Below, piece after piece: positions 46,431 through 59,159 of a stretch of 64,000 nucleotides of DNA. A program made the translations under genes and the position numbers. The notes beneath the pieces are model-generated. The model worked only from the letters and a program-made list of their open reading frames with translations, made no database searches and was not told the DNA's origin. Position 1 is the stretch's first letter; each line of letters opens with the position of its first letter. Source of the DNA: Carnegiea gigantea (lineage: Eukaryota; Streptophyta; Magnoliopsida; Caryophyllales; Cactaceae). The stretch is taken from contig JAKOGI010000811.1 of assembly GCA_029747015.1 (NCBI GenBank), positions 179,501 to 243,500 of the forward strand, given 5' to 3'.

Positions 46431-47309
46431 GGTCAACTTAGCAATAGTTATTTGAGATAGGAAGAAAGGTATGGGGTCATCTAAGACAAAGAGGATAGAA
46501 AAATGCGACTTTTCCTGAATTGAAAGGAAAACGGCAAAGGATCCTACCCCTAGAAGGAAATACCTCAAGCGAAGAAAGATAAGAAATTGAAGGAGAATTA
46601 GGAATTAGCTTTGTCTCTTAGTAGAATGCATGAAATAACACTTCATTTACCTATTATATTAGTATGCTATTAGGACTTTTGTTATAAGTTGTATGCCTTT
46701 TTGTTAGGATTTTTAATGACAATAAGAGTATTATAACTTTTGGACTATTTTTTGCCGCTACTAGTGTTGCTTGAATTTTGAATTGCAAATCCAATAGATT
46801 TCTGAACTGATCAGGTTTTAAGGCCTGGCCTAGCTACTGTTGTTAGATGCCTAGGATCCCAACGTGGTTCCTAATATGAAACCCCCCGACTCTTGCTAGC
46901 AATGTACAGGTCGCTTGGCTGGGCCTCTTCCATGCTAGTTTAGCCAATTCTCTTCCCCGTTTGCATGTTTCCTCTTTTTTTAAGAGATCTTTTTCTTTTC
47001 TTTCCTTGTGTATTGTTAATAATCAGTTATGGGGTTGGCCTGTTAGGGCTTCCTACGTATTCATATTACGAAGTCAGGCCTTTGTAGTTCATTCTACTTG
47101 TATATTATTGGACCTTATGGGTCTTATGAACCTAATATGGGCTCTACTATAGGGAAATTCACATCATTAGATCTTTTATTTTGAAGCCTATTATAGACGT
47201 TGTGCATAGATAAGCTAGCTAAGCACAATACTTTTTTAGCTAATCAACATTTACGTATTATGCATACTCCTCTCCATCCATATCCATTAGTTTCACTACT
47301 TCACTTAGT
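46431..47309. other. Unassigned interval, possible 3' LTR of Tat copy 2
   Basis: Non-coding. Contains CTAGGATCCCAACGTGGTTCCT at about 46852-46873, a variant of the palindrome found in the other LTRs here. It sits where the 3' LTR of the minus-strand Tat copy 2 should lie, but the boundary motifs are not recognisable. Confidence 0.25.
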
Positions 47310-47961
47310 GGAATAGTTTTTATGATATATGGCCCTTGCCTGTTGTGCTTAAATTTTCTACAAGGATCCTCAATTTAGGGTTGTATTTCTTTTAGAATGA
47401 TGTCTCCCGTTTATAGATCTATAGGCTTGACCTTCTTATTGACTGTTCTTGAAATATGAACTTGGTACAACTGAACATTATGTGAAGCCCACAGTCTCCT
47501 CTCATTTAGCATGATTAGTTGCTCATTTCGAGCTTTCGTACATTCTGACTTTGGGATTTGATTTTCTATGATTATCCTGAGTAGGGTATCATCATTTCAA
47601 TTGCAAGTACTATTTCTATTCCATATACCAACGAGTATGGCGTTACTCCTGTTGAGGTGGGAATTGAGGTTTGATGCCTACAGAAGGCAAAGGGAGCTTA
47701 TCAGGCCAATCCCATTTTTTCAATTATCCTTCACACATTCTCATTGTTTGCTTCAACTGCACCATTCGTCTGAGGTCGATAAGGAGAGGACTTATGGTGC
47801 TGAATTTTATATTTTTCGAGTAGGCTTGCTACCTCCTTTCTAAAATGACTACTCTGATTACTTATTAATTCATGTGGTACACTATATCTACATATGATGT
47901 TATTGATAATAAACTTTGCCACATGTTTTGAAGTAATTTTATCATAGGAGGCTGCTTCTAT

Positions 47962-48264
47962 CTATTTTGTGAAGTAGTCAATTGCTATAGGCACATATTC
48001 ATGAGCTCCCATTTTTCTTTGCATCATCTTTCCAATTATATTAACTCCATATGCTGAAAAGGCCTGTAGTGAGGTAAGTGTTGTGAGAAAGGAGGGTGGT
48101 TGGTATTGTAGCTTTGCATATATTTGGTATATATGACATCTTCTCACATGTGTATGACAGTCAGCTTCCACTATAGACCAATAATACCCCATCCTTTTAA
48201 CCTTTTTAGCTAACATTTGACAATTCATGTGTGGTCCACATTCCCCGCTAGAAAAGTTCTTCAT
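47962..48264 (-). pseudogene. Tat integrase zinc-binding domain fragment
   Basis: 100 codons. The motif GPHMNCQMLAKKVKRMGYYW followed by CHTHVRRCHIYQ gives the HH-CC zinc-binding module, though the first His of the usual HxGxCGxH is replaced (SSGECGPH). Then PF..GVNIIGKM leads towards the core. It belongs to Tat copy 2. Confidence 0.75.
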
Positions 48265-49070
48265 GAATTCTTATGCCTCTTCTTGTGCTATACAGAGTAG
48301 GTTTACGTCCGTATCTGTTTTCTTATATAGCTTTCCCTTGTTTAAAAAATATTTTGAGGCCAATAATCTTAGTGCTCGTTGGGCTCTAAGGGTGGAACCC
48401 AAAGAGTACTGTTTCATTGTTAAATATTAATAGATGTTATAATACCATGTAGTAGAGTGAATGTTGAACACTTCTACGATATAACAATGAGCTAGCTTAT
48501 CTCTCACTTCTATTGATAATGACATTGAATGGATGTCACTAGGAATGTTGATCATCGAAGCTAGCCTTGCTAGACCATCGACAAATTTATTGTCTTTGTG
48601 AGGAAGGTAAGTGTAAGCAATATGGGCAAAATCCTTGGTGAGCTTAACCAAATGAGTATGGTACGGTGCTAAGGCTTCACTCCTTACCTTCCACTTTTGT
48701 GAGATTGTTATATTATTAAATTAGAATCTCCATATATTTGTATATTCTTTACACTTATTTCTACAAAAGCTTGTAACCTGATAATGCACGCATCGTACTC
48801 AGCCACATTGTTGGTCACTTCAAAGTCAAGTTTGAAAATTAGGATATGTGTCCCTTTTGGGGATACTAGGAGGATGCCTACTTCAAATCCATTCAGGTTG
48901 GAAGCCCTATTAAAATAAAGTTCTTTCTCAATTCGAAGAACTTCTTTGTCTGGGAATTCAAAAGTCTCTTCTTTTGTTATCCTCTATTAGTAAATCTCCT
49001 AAGATGTTTGAATTGGCTCTGCCCGTAATCAAGTTCTAGGGAATTTACTTTAAGCCAAACTCCGATAACA

Positions 49071-49499
49071 TTATTGTCCATCAGATAACTTTGTTGTTGA
49101 TAATTGGCATTGTAATTGGTATTTTTTTAGGTCCATTAGTCCCCTACCTTGTACCGCATGAGTAAGCATGTAGTGTTTAAGCTTTTTTATTGCCCAACCT
49201 AATGCCAGTGAAGTTTTTTCCAAAGAAGTGTAACGAGTTTCATGTTCCATAAACTTATTGCTTACATAGTAGATAGCCTTTTCTTCTCCTTCTATCATCT
49301 GATTTAACATAACTCCTACTGTTATCGTTGTTATTGTGGGATATAGTATGGGAGGAATACATGGATGTGGGGGTACCAAGACCATCATACTAGATGTGTA
49401 ATTCTTGATTTTATCAAATGCTTCTTCACACTCTTCTTCCCACTCTGACTTTACTTCCTTTTTCAGCTTCTTAAAAATAGGCTGGCGTACCATAATCAA
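49071..49499 (-). pseudogene. Tat RT/RNase H connection fragment
   Basis: 142 codons: RQPIFKKLKKEVKSEWEEECEEAFDKIKNY, then GVMLNQMIEGEEKAIYYVSNKF and RYTSLEKTSLALGWAIKKLKHYM. This is the thumb/RNase H_2 region of gypsy pol. The open length is unusual for the degree of decay around it. Confidence 0.78.
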
Positions 49500-49945
49500 C
49501 TTTGATATGAAACAGCTAATGTGTTGCAGATGGCCTAGAAATCCTCATATCTCCTTTTTAGCTTTAAGGGTGGCATCTCTTGCATTACCTTGATCTTTAA
49601 GGGATCAACCTCAATCCCCCTCAAACTGACCATATAACCTAATGGCTTCTTGGAAGCAACACTAAATGTGCATTTCTGCAGGTTTAAGCACATATTATAC
49701 CTCTAAGCTGGGAAAGAACTTTTGCAGAGTTGGGACATGTTAGGCTCTATTTTTAGATTTTATGATCATATTGTCTACATACATCTCTGTTGCGCTATGT
49801 ATTAAGCCATGTAATAAAGTGGTAGCATTCGTTTAATATTACCCGGTGTCTTTTTACGCTTGAATGCCATTATAATGTAGCAATTTGTTCCCTAAGAGTG
49901 ATAAATGTAGTCTTTTCCATGTCTTCTTCTACCATTTTCACCTAA

Positions 49946-50209
49946 TTATAGCCAGCATACCCATCCATTGTCCATGAAAGAAAGAAGTACATGTCCAGCG
50001 GTAGTATCTGCTAGGATATTTATATGTGGTAGTGGGAAGTCATCTTTTGGTCTTGCGTTGTTAAGGTCACTAAAGTCAACACAGATTCTTACCCTTCCCT
50101 CATTTTTCAAAATTGACACAATGTTGCAACTCGTTAAGCGCATTATGCGACCTTGATAAAACTTATATCTCGCTGCTTTTAAGCCTTCTCTTTTATCCTC
50201 AATGCCCAT
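49946..50209 (-). pseudogene. Tat reverse transcriptase finger fragment
   Basis: 87 codons: RVRICVDFSDLNNARPKDDFPLPHINILADTTAGHVLLSFMD. This is the RT block leading into the first catalytic Asp (FMDxYxGYNQ in relatives). After FMD the sequence reads NGWVCWL, where further mutations set in. Confidence 0.8.
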
Positions 50210-53200
50210 TTTGGTTTTATTCAGTGAAGTTTTTAATTCACTAGTTTGGCTTATGGATAGAGAGGAATCTTATACTAAACTATGTTTAGATCTATGCCTG
50301 ACATACCTTAGTTAAGACCAGGCGAAGACATCCATGAATTCCATAATAGTGAAGTGAAGTCTTCCTGCTCTTCAAGAGTTAAAGATTTCCATATTTTAAG
50401 CTCTCAGTATTCTTCTAAAATCCCCAAGTTAATTAATATTGTATACTCAATTATGGAAGTTTGATTTTCAGGAGCTTACATGGCTTTGATTAAATTTTTT
50501 TAGGATTATATCTTTGTTTCAGTATTACTAGAGGGAAACCATTCAAAAAAAAGGAGAATGAGATAGATCATAAGCAAAAGAGTTCATTTTATTAAAATCA
50601 GAAATAAGTACATCTAATGAAGACTGTGTAGAAGTAAAAATTAAAGATTAACTCTTAGGCTCTATCCTATACCCTATTTTAGACTCTCTTGAATTCTCCC
50701 CTAAGGCTACTGTGAAAATCTTTGCCTCCTCTTGAGATATCCAAGTGACTTATTTACAGTGCTTTATGCCCCACTACAAATGATGAATTTTACGAGAACA
50801 AAGCCATTATTGGACATGGTAAGGAAGAGAACAATACCTGGGTCATCCTGTTTCCTATATTCTTACACAAACAATATCCCAAAAAATGTTCGGTTCAGCT
50901 AAATGGATCCAGTCTTGTATGTATTGGTCATTTGTCAAAGTAAGTGCCTCATCTTCTAGTAGTTGAAAATCATTGAATAATTCTGGTGCAGAGACCTAGA
51001 TTCCTTTCTCCTTCACGTAGTAGGTTCAAGGAAACCATAAAAAAGGGAGTTATCTCTTTCGCATAGATACTGTCCATTAAGAGTGAGCGGTTAAGGCCTT
51101 ACGGCATAGTAGTCCTAGTTCCCCTTTCCAGCAACAACTTTTCGATGCTGTTCTTCCTGCCTAGCCTGAGCTACTTCCTCTAGAGCTAGTTCATATCCTA
51201 GTCGAAACTTGTAATTCCCCGTTTGAGCTAAAGGGAAGGTGGTTTTCTATTATTCCTTCTTTCTATAGCCTATCCCAGGAAAGATCCCCATTTTTTGAGG
51301 ACAAAACACACATTCAAGTTTAAATAAGGATCGAAGTCAAAAGGTGCTTAATCCTTTTCTAAAACTACTATCGTAAATTGTAGAGCTCCTCATCATCAAG
51401 AATGTTCTATTTCTAGCACTAATCCCTTGTTAGTAATGGTAGCATACAGATCATGCCCTTTGGTAGTGACCGCTTGTCCCCTTAATCAACATCTTTATCT
51501 TCTATTGTAGTGTGGATGACACTGCTTACCATTCATGGACCTAAGGGTGCCTTAAGAGTAGGTTAAAGGGTGAGCTAAGAGTAGGTTAAAGGTAGCTAGA
51601 ATTGGGAACTACATTAATAGGAACGAGAATAGTGGCCAGAACCACCCTGTTCGAGTTGTTGTATGCCCTTAAGTGCTTAGTAGGCTTGGATAACTGATAT
51701 TCTTGGATTCCTAACCTTCTCGTAGTTCTTCAGGTACATACTTTCAAAGTTGGCCCCTTATCGACCAAAGTAAGTGGTATGTACTTATAAAGATAAGTGA
51801 CGGTAAGGTACAAAGCAGTGTTATGCACTGGACCTCCTAGTGGGTGATCCTCACTACCAAATATTATTATTCCTTTGCCTGTAGTGATTAAGACTACCAT
51901 TTCTTTAGGTGTGGCTTTAGGGGACAAGTTAATTCATTAGAAGTCATCTATGCTTTTGGGAGGCAGCTACGAGGTGTGAGATGGTAACATGAGTTTCAAG
52001 CTACTTCAGTTGTTTTAAGGTCAGGTCATCCTCTTTATGCTTTGTCTCCTTTTCTTTTCCTTAGGTCTATTATGGAGACTTATTGGGCTGATGTTACCCA
52101 ATCTTTGAAAGGTGTTAGACCTTGGCGTGGTCTTCTTCTCCTTGAAAGTCGCCACTATCATTTTCTCCCAGACGTCATCATCAGCGCTATTTCCAGTAGG
52201 CTAACTACCCCCTTGAGTCTTATGCACATGTTCTTCATTATTTTTCCATAAACCATAGACCTCTAAAATGTTGTATTGCCATATAAGCCCTAGGCTTGGC
52301 CTGCTTTGTGCTCAGTATATATGTAGATGGGTCTCATTCTCCTTCTTGGAAACTATAGATGGTAAAGATGTTATCATGCTCTCCAAGTAGGTTTTTATCA
52401 TTGTTAGGATTTTAGGCTATTTTAGGAAAATGAAATTATCTCGACCTAAACATCCTTTCTAACCTATTCTTGAAAGTCCAACAGTTTTCAGTGTCATGCT
52501 CCAAGGCCCGATGACATTTGCTGTATTTAGTTGGATCAAAGGACTTAGACTTCTGTAGCCTCCATTTTTTGGTTTGGCCTCATGAACGTCAATCTTTCCT
52601 TCAGCAAATAATCACTTTAGAGATTGAGTGTAGGTGGTCCCTATATTGGCGTACTTGGTATGAAGATTTAGCACATGCTCTTCTTTGCTTGTAGAGTTAC
52701 TTGTTTTCTTATCCATATTGTGATAGTTGTTCTTCCAGTTATTATCAGCCTTCATGGGTGGGTTTCTAGCCTACTCTTCCTCTACAAGCATGCCAATTAT
52801 TCTCAATGTAGTGAAATTCTCAAATGATGTGAGTCTCATGTGTTGTCTATATGCGGGTTGCAGGTTCCTAATAAACAACATCACTTGATCAGCCTCTAAG
52901 AGTCCGTCCTTTATGTGAGCAACTTCTGCCCTCTATTAAGCAAGGAGTCAGAAAAGCCTTCTTTTGTGTCCTACTTGATTAATTCCAAGTCCTTCAGAAT
53001 AATTGATAGGTCAGCATTAGATGGATGCCGATGTGCAATTCCTTGCAAAGATCATCCCAGTTCATGACCTTTTATGGGTAAACAACATTATACCACCTCA
53101 TTATATCCTTGTCAAATGTCCAAGGAGATATGATATAGAAGACATCCTCGTCAATGCATTTTAAAGTCATGGCACTGACCAAACCTCATAAGATGGTGGG

Positions 53201-53620
53201 TCTTCAGTCCCATAGAATTTGATGTGTGGCATGGTGACTTTTGTATTTAATTTTCCTTTTGGAATTGAAGCAAATCCCGCATAATCAATGAAATAGTTAT
53301 TAAAAATTGAGGATTCCTTAAGCAATTACTCTATATGATCTATTAGTGGATTAGTTTTTAGAGCATCCTTTTCCCTTTCTTTCTCTTTCTTCTTACTACT
53401 TACTTCTCCTTTCCGATCATCTTCCCCTTCCTCATTGTGAGTCTTTACGCCATCCTTCTTTGAGGTGTCCTAGATAATGGTTTGGAGGGTGGTGGCCATC
53501 AATTCTATCTTCTGTTCATTTTCACCCATTTTGGCTTACATCCTCTCCAATATTTTGACAACTTGAGCCATTTCATTGCTACCCACCATTGGGATGGGTA
53601 AGGGGTTGGACTTTGACTTT

Positions 53621-54629
53621 GATTTTACATGTAGAGTTCCCCTGGCTTCTTCTTAGGGCAATAACCTCCTGATTGTGGACTTTGCTTGCACACCTTCTTA
53701 GCCTTCCCTATCTTCATTACTAACGAAAAAAGCTTAGGACTAGCACATTAACACTTTTTTTTTTTTTCAAAATGAAATTGAAGACGCAGAGCAAACCATG
53801 TTAACTCATGAACTAAAACCTAATGCTAAGAGGCCAACATGCTAACATCATGTTATGAATGCAAACCAAACAAAGACTCAAGACAAACAAACTAGACTAG
53901 ACTAAACCTCTTACCGAAATCTCGACTAGGTCCCTATTAGGCCTATTGCTAACTTTTACCCATTCTCCTGAATGCAGATTGATGTTGTGGGATGTAGACC
54001 TAGGAACCCAATTGGGTTCCTTCCCTTTTTTTATTTTACTGTGTCCTCTAGTGATTGATAACTTTGACTGGAGCTAGAACCTATTAGGGCTTGGGTCTAG
54101 AGCCCTTAGAGATCAATTGCCCCAAAGTCGTTTAATCCCTAACCCATGCTACTAAATCTGACCTTTCCTAATATGGGCTCTCATAAGTGCTTCGGTTTCA
54201 ATGTATAGTCTTTAGTTTAAAGGTAGTCAGGTTATACAAGAACCATTCAAACGCACAAAATGGTTCAAACCTAACCTAGAGTTCTAAGTTATATGAATTT
54301 GGTAAAGTTTAGAACAGTCCTCTTATGACCTGAATGCTTCGTCATCCATAGGAATGCATGACAAGAGTAGAACATTCAATTATTTTCCCATATATCATGT
54401 GCATTAAGAAAAGTGTTCCACGAATAGGTGAAACAATTGTCTACTTAGTTGGAAGTCTAATGGACCCACCGACTGGCCAATTATTTTCCTGAGTAGGTAA
54501 TAATAGGGTTTAACCTAAAGGCACTAATGCAAGGATACCTAATGTAAGTGTAATTAAAATGATTTCCTGTATTGATTTTCAAATCCTATCCGCTTTAAAA
54601 AAAAGTATCCTAGTGGAGTTGCTACTATG
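53621..54629. other. 5' leader of Tat copy 2
   Basis: Non-coding stretch between gag and the LTR, with a poly-T run at about 53754-53768 and a perfect 20-bp palindrome, AGGAACCCAATTGGGTTCCT, at 54002-54021. Just inside the LTR (about 54610-54630) the minus strand reads GCAACTCCACTAGGAT, matching the Tat leader GCGACTCCGCTGGGGA with deamination-type changes. Confidence 0.4.
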
Positions 54630-56075
54630 AAGACCACGACTAGAAACCTCAGACATTGTCTTCCACGAAAGGTTCAACCAGCTTAATGGGTGTACGATTT
54701 GGATTTGATTTTTTAATAGAAAACTAGTCAACCCTACAAAAGAGAAGGGTTGCCTGGCCTAGAGAGTTAGACATTAGTACTGGTCCAGGAGCCTAATAGG
54801 CCAGAACCTGATCTTATTCTCAGGTCCATATCTAGGTAGTAAAGAGTCTGGCCTAAGTGACTAGACAAAAGACCTAATCCAGGAATCCAGCCTAGGCTCG
54901 ATTTTTGATCCAAGCAGTATTATATTTCAAACCTACCTATTCCATCCCAATTTGAAAAAACTAATGACAACAATCTAAAATTTAATAGAGTCGCCGATAA
55001 GTTTTTACAAAAATTACAAAACTGAATCTACTCCCTAAAATGAACCATAAACTAAAAAGGAATACTGAAAGGAACAATTGGTTCATTCTAGCAAGGTTTT
55101 CAAAGAGCCCCAAAACAATCCCTGATATGGGGGACCTAATTGACTCTATAGGCTCCAATCGAAGATCTAGATTCAGGGGTGATGGCACAATGATGTAACA
55201 GAATGCATCACATAATCACCTGTCATCACTGATGACCTCTCTTAATCAATGTGGCAAATCAAAATATAATTACACTCAAAACAAGAAACACACAACATAT
55301 TATGATTAACAAACTCATATAACAAACCTAAGGAAACAATGTTAGCCCAAAGGAATTCAAAGAAGTAATTAAATAATTACAATGGGCGGGATCTAAGCTA
55401 ATTAAAGATTATGCCTTTACTCAAACCTGAGACTCAATAAAACGCTCAAATGAAAGAAAATAGTGAGAGAAAGAAGGAAGGATTGTTGAAATCTTGCCCT
55501 CAAGATGATCCATCTTATCTATTTGAGGACCCAACAGATTGATGCCTCTTTTATAATCAACCAATTTTCCACCTTCAATGCCTCTAAATGGTCTTAGCAT
55601 AGGATGTGTTTCTCTCAAGATTTTTCATCCTTTTTCTCCCCATTTTTTTGGTGTATTTTTATATCAATTTTCTGTGTCTAACCCCTGGGGTGGCCCCCTT
55701 TTTATAGTACTTAGACGATGACACTAGTTAATTAGAAAAAGAAGACCTAATCTCACTCTTAATAGGCTTAATCCAACAGATAAACCAATCCGGATAAAGT
55801 ACTACCTACTAAAACATGTCGTAAACATGGAGCAGGGGACCGATACACCCGATCGGGTTCCTAGGCAAAGGAGTCAACCGTGTTCCTAGCGGTTCAGGCC
55901 CATTGGGTTGGCCTATCTTCTCTCCCCTCTTTTTCTTTTTTTCCCCCCTCTTTTAGGCTCGAATTAAGGATTAATCTACTAGACCTCCAACAACACATAT
56001 TGGGGCATAAATTTCATCATTGGGCATTTAATAAAATTAAGATGCCATTTTTAGGCTTTTATAAGACCGTGAACC
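54630..56075 (-). repeat. Probable 5' LTR of Tat copy 2 (copy B of the LTR-like repeat)
   Basis: Homologous to 16040-17500. A minus-strand TATA box lies at about 55698-55710. It lies upstream, in minus sense, of a gag with the same orientation, next to the leader motif. ACCCGATCGGGTTCCT at about 55847-55862 is the palindromic motif. Frames 54982-55188 and 55421-55618 are by-products. Confidence 0.6.
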
Positions 56076-56093
56076 TATAAAAAAAATTTAGAC

Positions 56094-56916
56094 ATGTCAA
56101 GATAAGACTCTTCTGGAGAATTCTTTGAATATTCTTTAAAGGAGAGGTTTAAGGAAACATCCTTTTTATAGCTCATAGGCAACCAAATTTTAGCATAAGA
56201 TGATCAGAAAGATTAATTCTATTTGCACTATTTTGTTTGTAATTTGAATTCGTTCATTTGTTAGAACATTTTCATTGGTCTCTACAAGTGTCAAAATATT
56301 GTCTCCCTCATATTGGCCATGAAATTTTGGCTTCTTATGGTCAAGGAGAGGATTTTTTTATTTTCCTATTCGCCAAGATAAGTAATTTTTCCATTAGCTA
56401 ATTCCTTGTTTAGGGAATAAGCTATGAGTGTTTGTAAGCCTTTAAATAGGCTTCATTTATGTTTTGTAAGCAGACTTGGAAGACCTTCATGAATGAAACT
56501 GAAGTTTTGAGCTTTTTCTTTGAAATCTTTTTATCTTTATTCCTTATTTTGGATGGTGATTATAGTTGATTCTTTAAACTAATTCTTGATGCTTTGGCTT
56601 TATGAAATTAATTGGCGGATTTTTAGTCTAAGTGGTGAATATTTCCTTCATCTTAAACGTATCTTTATTTACGTTTTGTTTGCTCTTTCTCTGCCAAATG
56701 AAGAACACAAAACTCTAAAAATCCCTTCACATTTGGTTTTCAGGGATCTGATCACCAAAATCAAGGCTCTAGCAACTTTGAACACATCAATGTTTATTTT
56801 CACAGCCTTGATTTGTGACAAATTCCGGCAAAGGCCCTTGAACGTGGACTCTGGCAATAGACGTTCAAGGATACTTACCTAGACCATGATTGTTCAGGGG
56901 CCTTGCTCGCTTCAAT
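56094..56916 (+). repeat. Plus-strand gypsy LTR, relative of the 10560 LTR
   Basis: It starts TGTCAAGATAAGACTC and ends before TGATATCAAA (56917-56926), a decayed Met-tRNA primer-binding site. The right half is similar to 10560-11035. An AAATAGGCTTCATTTATG segment resembles a transcript start region. Confidence 0.5.
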
Positions 56917-56999
56917 TGATATCAAACCTCCCTACTCTTCATAGCTAGGGGAGGATCCTCCCGTAATGCACGAAAAGTTCACCTCTACAATTTATAAGT

Positions 57000-58290
57000 T
57001 AACTTTACTGCCTTTAGAATATCAGAGAAACAAGGCCTATCTTAGCCATAGTGTTTAGCAATGATAATCATTATTGCCTATTTGCTTACACGGCAACACA
57101 CTCGTAATAATGTAAATAGGATCATGATTGAGGGTGACAGTTTAGCTAGAATAATCATGAAGGAATGCTTATAGAAAGTAGGATATAAAAAAGAAGATTT
57201 AACCCTCATAAGCTACCCTACTGTGGGATCTAAAAAAACAAACTGCAGGATTCAAAAGGCAAATTGTAAACCTTTTATGGTCCATTAAACTCATTGTTCA
57301 CATAGAGGACCCAGATAAATATCGAAACCTAGTCATCAACTTCATAGTGGTAAATTCTCTCTCTTGGCCTAAAATGTAATTATGGAGCATCCATACTCAA
57401 TAGGGCAATAGTGCTTTCTCCCCACTTGATTTTAACAAAGCTTGATCTAGACGATAAAGAGGTCGGACAATTAAGCAAGGACTGTGAGAGGCACAAGAAT
57501 GCTTTTCTACAACACTTATGCCGTGTATAAGGAAGGATGAAGTTATATCTCAATCCGATGGAGGCAAGAGATCCTACGAGGAACCAAGTAGGAGCGAGCA
57601 ATGAAAGTAGTTCCATTAGAGGCTTATTCTAGCACCTAAATCTTGGCTCTAGTTTTGGTACTGATCTTGAGCATAAAAATTGATATTAAATGATAAGCTT
57701 TATGACATTATGAAGGTCAGTAGAGAACTAAGAAGCCAACTTCCAATAAGCTTGTTGCTGTCCTCAATGAATTCAATGAAGTGTTTGTCATTGTTGTCCG
57801 CGAAATGCAAGAAATTGACGTAAGTATGATGTTTCACATGCTTAAGGTTGGCCATAGCTAGATCCAATGAGGTGAAAGACGTGACACTTAAGTCCTAGTC
57901 ACAACCAAGCTGTTTAGATGGAAGTGCAAAGCTTCTCGCCACAAATTTGATTAGCAAACGTCATTACAAGTTGCTTGTTTGTGTTGTGTGGCTAAAAAAT
58001 TGATGGATGTTGGAGAATGCATATACATTTTATTGACTTGAAAAATACATGTCATAAGCATAACTTCTCATCACTAAAGATTGACAAATTGTCTGAATCA
58101 ATGGTGTCATGCTTTGTTGATTTTATGAATGCTTTCTCAGAATACCACCAAACGCCTTAATGAAAGAATGATCAAGTAGAAATGAGATTCATTACTGAGA
58201 AGCCCTAGTGTCATGAGGTTATGCTTCTTGGAATGAATGCATTGTTGCTTAGGAGAGTTGCTTTTAGATTTTTAGGTTTTTTTATATTTT
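57000..58290 (+). pseudogene. Relic of plus-strand gypsy pol
   Basis: Strongly decayed. The recognisable part is at about 58090-58260: FVDFMNAFSEYHQTP, then RFITEKP and MLLGMNA, aligning with the RT blocks FMDAYSGYNQI, FITE and MPFGLKNA of Tat-type elements. VLNEFNEVF near 57765 may be the segment preceding RT. The rest cannot be read. Confidence 0.5.
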
Positions 58291-58940
58291 TTTAGTTTTT
58301 ATAATTACCTTTTTTATCTAGTTTTCTTTTTAGTGATTTTTATACTTTTCAAATTTAAAACATTCAAAGACAAGGGACACCCCTAATAGCAAGTTAGTTG
58401 GATCTTATGGTGACTTTCTTGGTTCAATTTTTTTGTCTCTTTTTAAACTAGCGGCACAATCTTTGTTTCTCATGATAACCTTCTGGCCGTGTAGGATTGA
58501 GATAAACTTCAATTTTTAAAAGTTAAAATAATAGTAATTAAAAATAACTTATAATTACATATAACATTTTAAAATAAAGCAAGTTTGACGCCATTTCATA
58601 GTTAGCCACCACACAATAAGGATTCAAACTGGATTTCATTCTAATTATTTGCCAAACACTCGTATTTAGGATTCAAGTCCCACACCTAATACCTCACATA
58701 TTAAGTTTTGATTCTATTTTATTCCGATTTCAATTTGCGGTATTAACCTAAGCAATACCTTAAAATTCAGTAAATTTTTAGAAATTTAGAGAAACAGAAA
58801 GTATTTTTTTCAAACATTTTCCCTCATAATTAAGCCGCCATATCTCGGTTGCCCCTCAGCGATGATTCCGATTTTCATATGCGTTGGTCAAACGGTAAGT
58901 GTTCTCATCTGGTTATAATATTCGGCACACATACTACAAT
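58291..58940. other. AT-rich intergenic interval, upstream of the host gene
   Basis: No coding frame or repeat boundary. It separates the last transposon relic from the gene's promoter. Confidence 0.4.
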
Positions 58941-59159
58941 TATAAAATCGCCCAAATGAAATTCAAACTAGCCGTTACTCTTGACGTTCCTGCCTCTTTC
59001 TTAGCTCTTTTACTCTCTAGCTCCTGAGCCAGCAACCTTGGGCTCAGAAAGTGCATTCAGCTTCTATACCCCCCACAAAAAAAAAGAGCAAAAAAAGGAA
59101 GTGCATTCATTCTTCTCAGATTGCGTTTTCAAACTTCTCCACTCATTGCTGAGGCAAAA
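58941..59159 (+). promoter_or_regulatory. Putative core promoter and 5' UTR of the host gene
   Basis: TATAAAATCG at 58941-58950 is a plausible TATA box. A pyrimidine-rich stretch (CCTCTTTCTTAGCTCTTTTACTCTC, about 58990-59015) typical of plant core promoters follows, giving a predicted start near 58975 and a 5' UTR of about 185 nt. No upstream ATG in a good context is evident. Confidence 0.4.

Larger units (their letters stand above)
47310..53620 (-). pseudogene. Decayed Ty3/gypsy Tat-type gag-pol, copy 2
   Basis: Minus-strand order: gag (53620-52380), protease (51927-51730), RT (50209-about 49500), RT/RNase H (49499-49071), second RNase H-like part (49000-48427; YLPHKDNKFVDGLARLAS), integrase zinc-binding (48264-47962; GECGPHMNCQMLAKKVKRMGYYW), core (47922-47731; SSPYRPQTNGAVEANN) and C-terminus to about 47310 (VTPYSLVYGIEIVLAIE). 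Each domain is open for 60-140 codons but separated by stops. The catalytic D-x-G of protease is damaged (VDKGPTLKVCT; relatives have VDNGSSLN). Confidence 0.82.

Noticed and set aside
57380..57616. A 78-codon minus-strand frame as a small gene
   Set aside because: No domain, no initiation context, and it overlaps the plus-strand gypsy relic.
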